DNA of 64,000 nucleotides, from contig NZ_BOML01000022.1 of assembly GCF_016862175.1 (NCBI RefSeq), positions 162,055 through 226,054 of the forward strand. Direction: 5' to 3'. The notes beneath the pieces are model-generated. The model did not search any database and was not told the DNA's origin. It saw only the letters and a program-made list of their open reading frames with translations. Every line of letters begins with the position of its first letter. The stretch's first letter is position 1. This DNA is from Paractinoplanes durhamensis (GTDB taxonomy: Bacteria > Actinomycetota > Actinomycetes > Mycobacteriales > Micromonosporaceae). Positions 61,513 to 64,000 of the stretch are shown one piece after another. A program made the translations under genes and the position numbers.

Positions 61513-63242
61513 GCCCGATGGCCACGCGGTTCGTCGAGCTGCTGCCTCAGCGCTCCGACTGGACCGCGGCCCGTCGCTCGCCACGCCGCGACATCCTGGC
61601 CGGCGTGACCGTCGCTATCGTGGCGCTGCCGCTGGCGCTGGCCTTCGGGGTCGCCTCGGGGATGGGCGCCCAGGCCGGTCTGATCACGGCCGTGGTCGCC
61701 GGTGCTGTCGCAGCCCTGTTCGGCGGATCCAACCTGCAGGTCTCCGGTCCGACCGGGGCGATGACCGTCGTGCTGCTCCCGATCGTGCACCGCTTCGGCG
61801 GACCGGGCGTACTGATGGTCGGCGCCATGGCCGGCCTCCTGCTGATCGCCCTGGCCGTCGCCCGCCTCGGCCGCTACGTGCGATATCTGCCCACTCCGGT
61901 CGTGGAGGGTTTCACCGCGGGTATTGCGGCGGTGATCGCCCTGCAGCAGATACCCGCGGCCTTGGGCGTCGCCGACGCCCACGGGGACAAGGTGTGGGCC
62001 GTCGCCGGCGATGCGGTAATCCGCTTTTCCCGGCAGCCGAATCCGGCCCCCGTCGTGATGACCGTGGTGGTCGCGGGCGTCATCCTCGCGGGTGCCCGGT
62101 GGCGCCCGGCCCTGCCGTTCTCACTGTTCACCGTCGCTGCCGGCACGATCGTCGCCGAACTGGCCCCGCTGCACCTGGCCCGCATCGGTGCCCTGCCGTC
62201 CGGATTCCTCGCCCCGTCGATCAGCTTCTGGGACTGGCACGCATTGCCGGACCTGATGACCGCCGCCCTGGCCGTCAGCGCGCTCGCCGCCCTCGAAAGT
62301 CTTCTCTCGGCCACGGTCGCGGACGGCATGACCGTCAACGAACGGCACCACCCCGACCGGGAGCTGTTCGGCCAAGGCCTGGCCAACATCATCACCCCGA
62401 TCATGGGTGGCGTCCCCGCCACCGCGGCGATCGCGCGCACCGCGGTGAACGTCCGGGCCGGCGCCCGCTCGAAACTGGCCGCACTCACCCACGCCGTCGT
62501 CCTGGCCGGCGTCGTCCTGGCCGCCGCCCCGCTGGTCTCGCGGATCCCGCTCGCGGCGCTGGCCGGCGTCCTGATCGCCACCACCGTACGGATGGTCGAG
62601 GCCGCATCCGTCCTCGCGTTGCTGCGCGCCACCCGCCGCGACGCCGTCGTGCTGGTCCTGACCTTCGCCGTCACCCTCGTGTTCGACCTGGTCACCGCCG
62701 TAGCGCTCGGCCTCGGCGTGGCCGCCCTGCTCGCTCTGCGGTCGGTGGCCCGGTCGGTCCGGATCGAACAGATCCCCTTGGAGACCGGCGACTTCACCGC
62801 CGAGGAACAATCCCTTCTCGCACAACACATCGTCGCGTACCGCCTCGACGGGCCGCTCTTCTTCGCCGCCGCTCATGACTTTCTGATCCAGCTGACCGAG
62901 GTCGCCGACATCCGCGTCGTCATCCTGCGCATGTCCCGCGTCTCCACCATCGACGCCACCGGAGCCCACATCCTCGGCGACGCCGTCGCCCGCCTGCGGC
63001 ACCGGGGAATCACCGTGCTGCTGTCCGGAGTCGACCCGCGCCACGAAAAGGTATTGTCGACGGTCGCCGGCACCGCGTACCTGTATCGGACCGGTCTCGT
63101 CTTCCCCGACACCCCCACCGCGATCGGCTTCGCGCGTCACCTGCACCACCAACCGGTCGAGGCATCACCACCCGCGCAGCAGGAGACCCACCTGACGCTT
63201 GCGCCGAACATGCCAGGACCGGCACCGGATCCACTTCACTAG
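61509..63242 (+). CDS. SulP-family anion transporter with STAS domain
   Basis: A 577-residue transporter for sulfate, bicarbonate or a related anion. The membrane part (about 25-430) begins RRDILAGVTVAIVALPLALAFGVASGMGAQAGL. It includes LFGGSNLQVSGPTGAMTVVL, the SulP substrate region. The STAS domain (about 455-560) reads YRLDGPLFFAAAHDF and VVILRMSRVSTIDATGAHIL, with the usual Asp-Ala-Thr loop. GTG 61509 overlaps the ArsR stop; ATG 61518 is an alternative. Actinobacterial ArsR-SulP pairs are common. Which anion is moved cannot be told. Confidence 0.93.
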   Translation: MSPMATRFVELLPQRSDWTAARRSPRRDILAGVTVAIVALPLALAFGVASGMGAQAGLITAVVAGAVAALFGGSNLQVSGPTGAMTVVLLPIVHRFGGPGVLMVGAMAGLLLIALAVARLGRYVRYLPTPVVEGFTAGIAAVIALQQIPAALGVADAHGDKVWAVAGDAVIRFSRQPNPAPVVMTVVVAGVILAGARWRPALPFSLFTVAAGTIVAELAPLHLARIGALPSGFLAPSISFWDWHALPDLMTAALAVSALAALESLLSATVADGMTVNERHHPDRELFGQGLANIITPIMGGVPATAAIARTAVNVRAGARSKLAALTHAVVLAGVVLAAAPLVSRIPLAALAGVLIATTVRMVEAASVLALLRATRRDAVVLVLTFAVTLVFDLVTAVALGLGVAALLALRSVARSVRIEQIPLETGDFTAEEQSLLAQHIVAYRLDGPLFFAAAHDFLIQLTEVADIRVVILRMSRVSTIDATGAHILGDAVARLRHRGITVLLSGVDPRHEKVLSTVAGTAYLYRTGLVFPDTPTAIGFARHLHHQPVEASPPAQQETHLTLAPNMPGPAPDPLH

Positions 63243-63606
63243 GCCCGGCGTGGCGTCGCCCGCCGGTTCCTGAGCGAGGACGCCCCCGCTGCTCAGCCCG
63301 CCGGAACCGGCCGTTTTGCTCCAGGCGAATCGCGACTATTCGCAACTTTGACCTGCGACGGGATGCATTCGCCGAGGTGGCGGCCATATTCGTCGCGGGT
63401 GTCGGTGCGGGGCCACGCACTGCGCTCGTCGTCGGTGGGACGTACGGCAGCGCTCGAGAGCACACCGACTCTTATCGATGCCGCCGCGCCTCGTAACCAT
63501 GGGATCGGGCGACCACGCCCGGGTCCGGTGAGTTGTCCCCCACCGTCGACCTGCTCCTCGGCGTTGCCGTTCGTCCGCGGAATGGAACGTGAGAAAGGGG
63601 ATTGTC
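63243..63606. other. Intergenic region without a convincing gene
   Basis: This 364-bp gap has no frame with good coding character on either strand. It contains a small inverted repeat, GCGAAT (63325-63330) and ATTCGC (63338-63343). A clear AAAGGGG ribosome site (63594-63600) serves the next gene, so the next gene's promoter should lie here. Confidence 0.5.
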
Positions 63607-64000
63607 ATGCGGCGACTTCTATCCGTCGTCAGCGTCCTCGCCGCGGTTCTCGCCGGGACCTCGGCCCCGTCCGCCGGCGCGTCGCCGACGTTCGCGCAGG
63701 CCGCTACCGGCAGGCTCGGCGGCACCGTCCGCGACACACAGGGCGCCGCGGTGCGCGACGCCACGATCATCGTGTATCCGTCGGATCCGGCCGGTGTCGA
63801 GGTGGCCAGGACGAGCACCGACCTCGCCGGTGCGTTCGTCGTATCCGTGCCCGCGCCCGGCCGATACCAGATCCGCATCGCGCGCGGGCCCTGGTCCGAA
63901 TGGGCGCCCGGCGGGATCACCGACCGCGCCAAGGCGCCCGCGTACCGGGTCGGCGCGGGCCGTACCACCATGGCGAACAGCTCCGTCACGGCACCCGGTC
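63607..64000 (+). CDS. Secreted carboxypeptidase-regulatory-like domain protein, cut by window end
   Basis: ATG 63607 follows AAAGGGG with a six-base spacing. A signal peptide (MRRLLSVVSVLAAVLAGTSA, cleavage near AGASPTFAQA) leads into a carboxypeptidase-regulatory-like beta sandwich: GRLGGTVRDTQGAAVRDATIIVYP, then TSTDLAGAFVVSVPAPGRYQIRIA. The frame is open at the window end after 131 codons, so the C-terminus is missing. Such domains often repeat in large extracellular proteins. No enzymatic part is visible yet. Confidence 0.82.
   Translation, partial: MRRLLSVVSVLAAVLAGTSAPSAGASPTFAQAATGRLGGTVRDTQGAAVRDATIIVYPSDPAGVEVARTSTDLAGAFVVSVPAPGRYQIRIARGPWSEWAPGGITDRAKAPAYRVGAGRTTMANSSVTAPG

Noticed and set aside
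63336..63989. Minus-strand frame across the last gene
   Set aside because: It is antisense to a protein with a good signal peptide and ribosome site on the plus strand and has no motif of its own.

Overview
The window comes from a very high-GC actinobacterium. Almost every codon ends in G or C, GTG and TTG starts are common, and genes are chained by ATGA or GTGA overlaps. The mix of ECF sigma factors, secreted ricin-lectin (CBM13) hydrolases, Tat lipoproteins and a Trypco2/trypsin-like module fits Actinoplanes or a related member of the Micromonosporaceae. That placement is an inference from gene content. I found no rRNA, tRNA, CRISPR array or intact insertion sequence.

Layout. (1) 0-8 kb: two small membrane proteins, a membrane GGDEF-EAL enzyme, a pair of large unrecognised genes (3.4-7.0 kb) and a CorA transporter. 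(2) 8.1-14.8 kb: a module of a Trypco2 protein, a very large trypsin-like protease/P-loop NTPase/helical-repeat protein, an HSPA12-type Hsp70 ATPase and a small coiled-coil protein. The protease-NTPase frame passes into the Hsp70 frame through a clean single-base (+1) switch at 10600, so the two may be, or recently have been, one polypeptide of about 1840 residues. (3) 14.8-17.8 kb: a DUF3152 metalloprotease-like lipoprotein, a small membrane protein, and an ECF sigma factor with a CU044_5270-type partner.

(4) 17.7-36.6 kb: a 20-gene catabolic supercluster in two divergent arms plus an importer. The minus arm encodes an LLM flavin monooxygenase, RidA, a methylmalonate-semialdehyde-type ALDH, an old-yellow-enzyme-like FMN/4Fe-4S oxidoreductase, an SDR, a GMC oxidoreductase, a second ALDH, an Ohr peroxidase and a flavin reductase. 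The plus arm encodes an isochorismatase-type amidase, an amidohydrolase, a dihydropyrimidinase-type ring hydrolase, a SnoaL-like protein, an aminohydrolase and an XRE-cupin regulator. Next come an NMT1/THI5-like ABC importer and a PaaI-type thioesterase. Together they suggest import, side-chain oxidation, deamination and ring opening of a nitrogen heterocycle, perhaps pyrimidine-like. The substrate is unknown.

(5) 36.6-40.8 kb: an ankyrin protein, a DUF305 protein, an LVIVD-repeat secreted protein and a second ECF sigma factor with its membrane partner. (6) 40.9-55.3 kb: a plant-polysaccharide region with a Tat-lipoprotein sugar ABC importer, a PaaX-like protein lacking its DNA-binding domain, a GH10-CBM13 xylanase, a CBM13-beta-helix protein, a malectin/beta-propeller protein and a GH43 arabinanase-like enzyme. 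A predicted pseudokinase, an OsmC protein and a truncated DUF427 gene sit among them. Several palindromes precede these genes. (7) 55.3-64 kb: a FUSC-type membrane protein, a NatAB-type ABC exporter, a two-component system, an ArsR regulator with a 20-bp palindrome, a SulP-STAS anion transporter, and the start of a secreted carboxypeptidase-regulatory-like protein that runs off the window.
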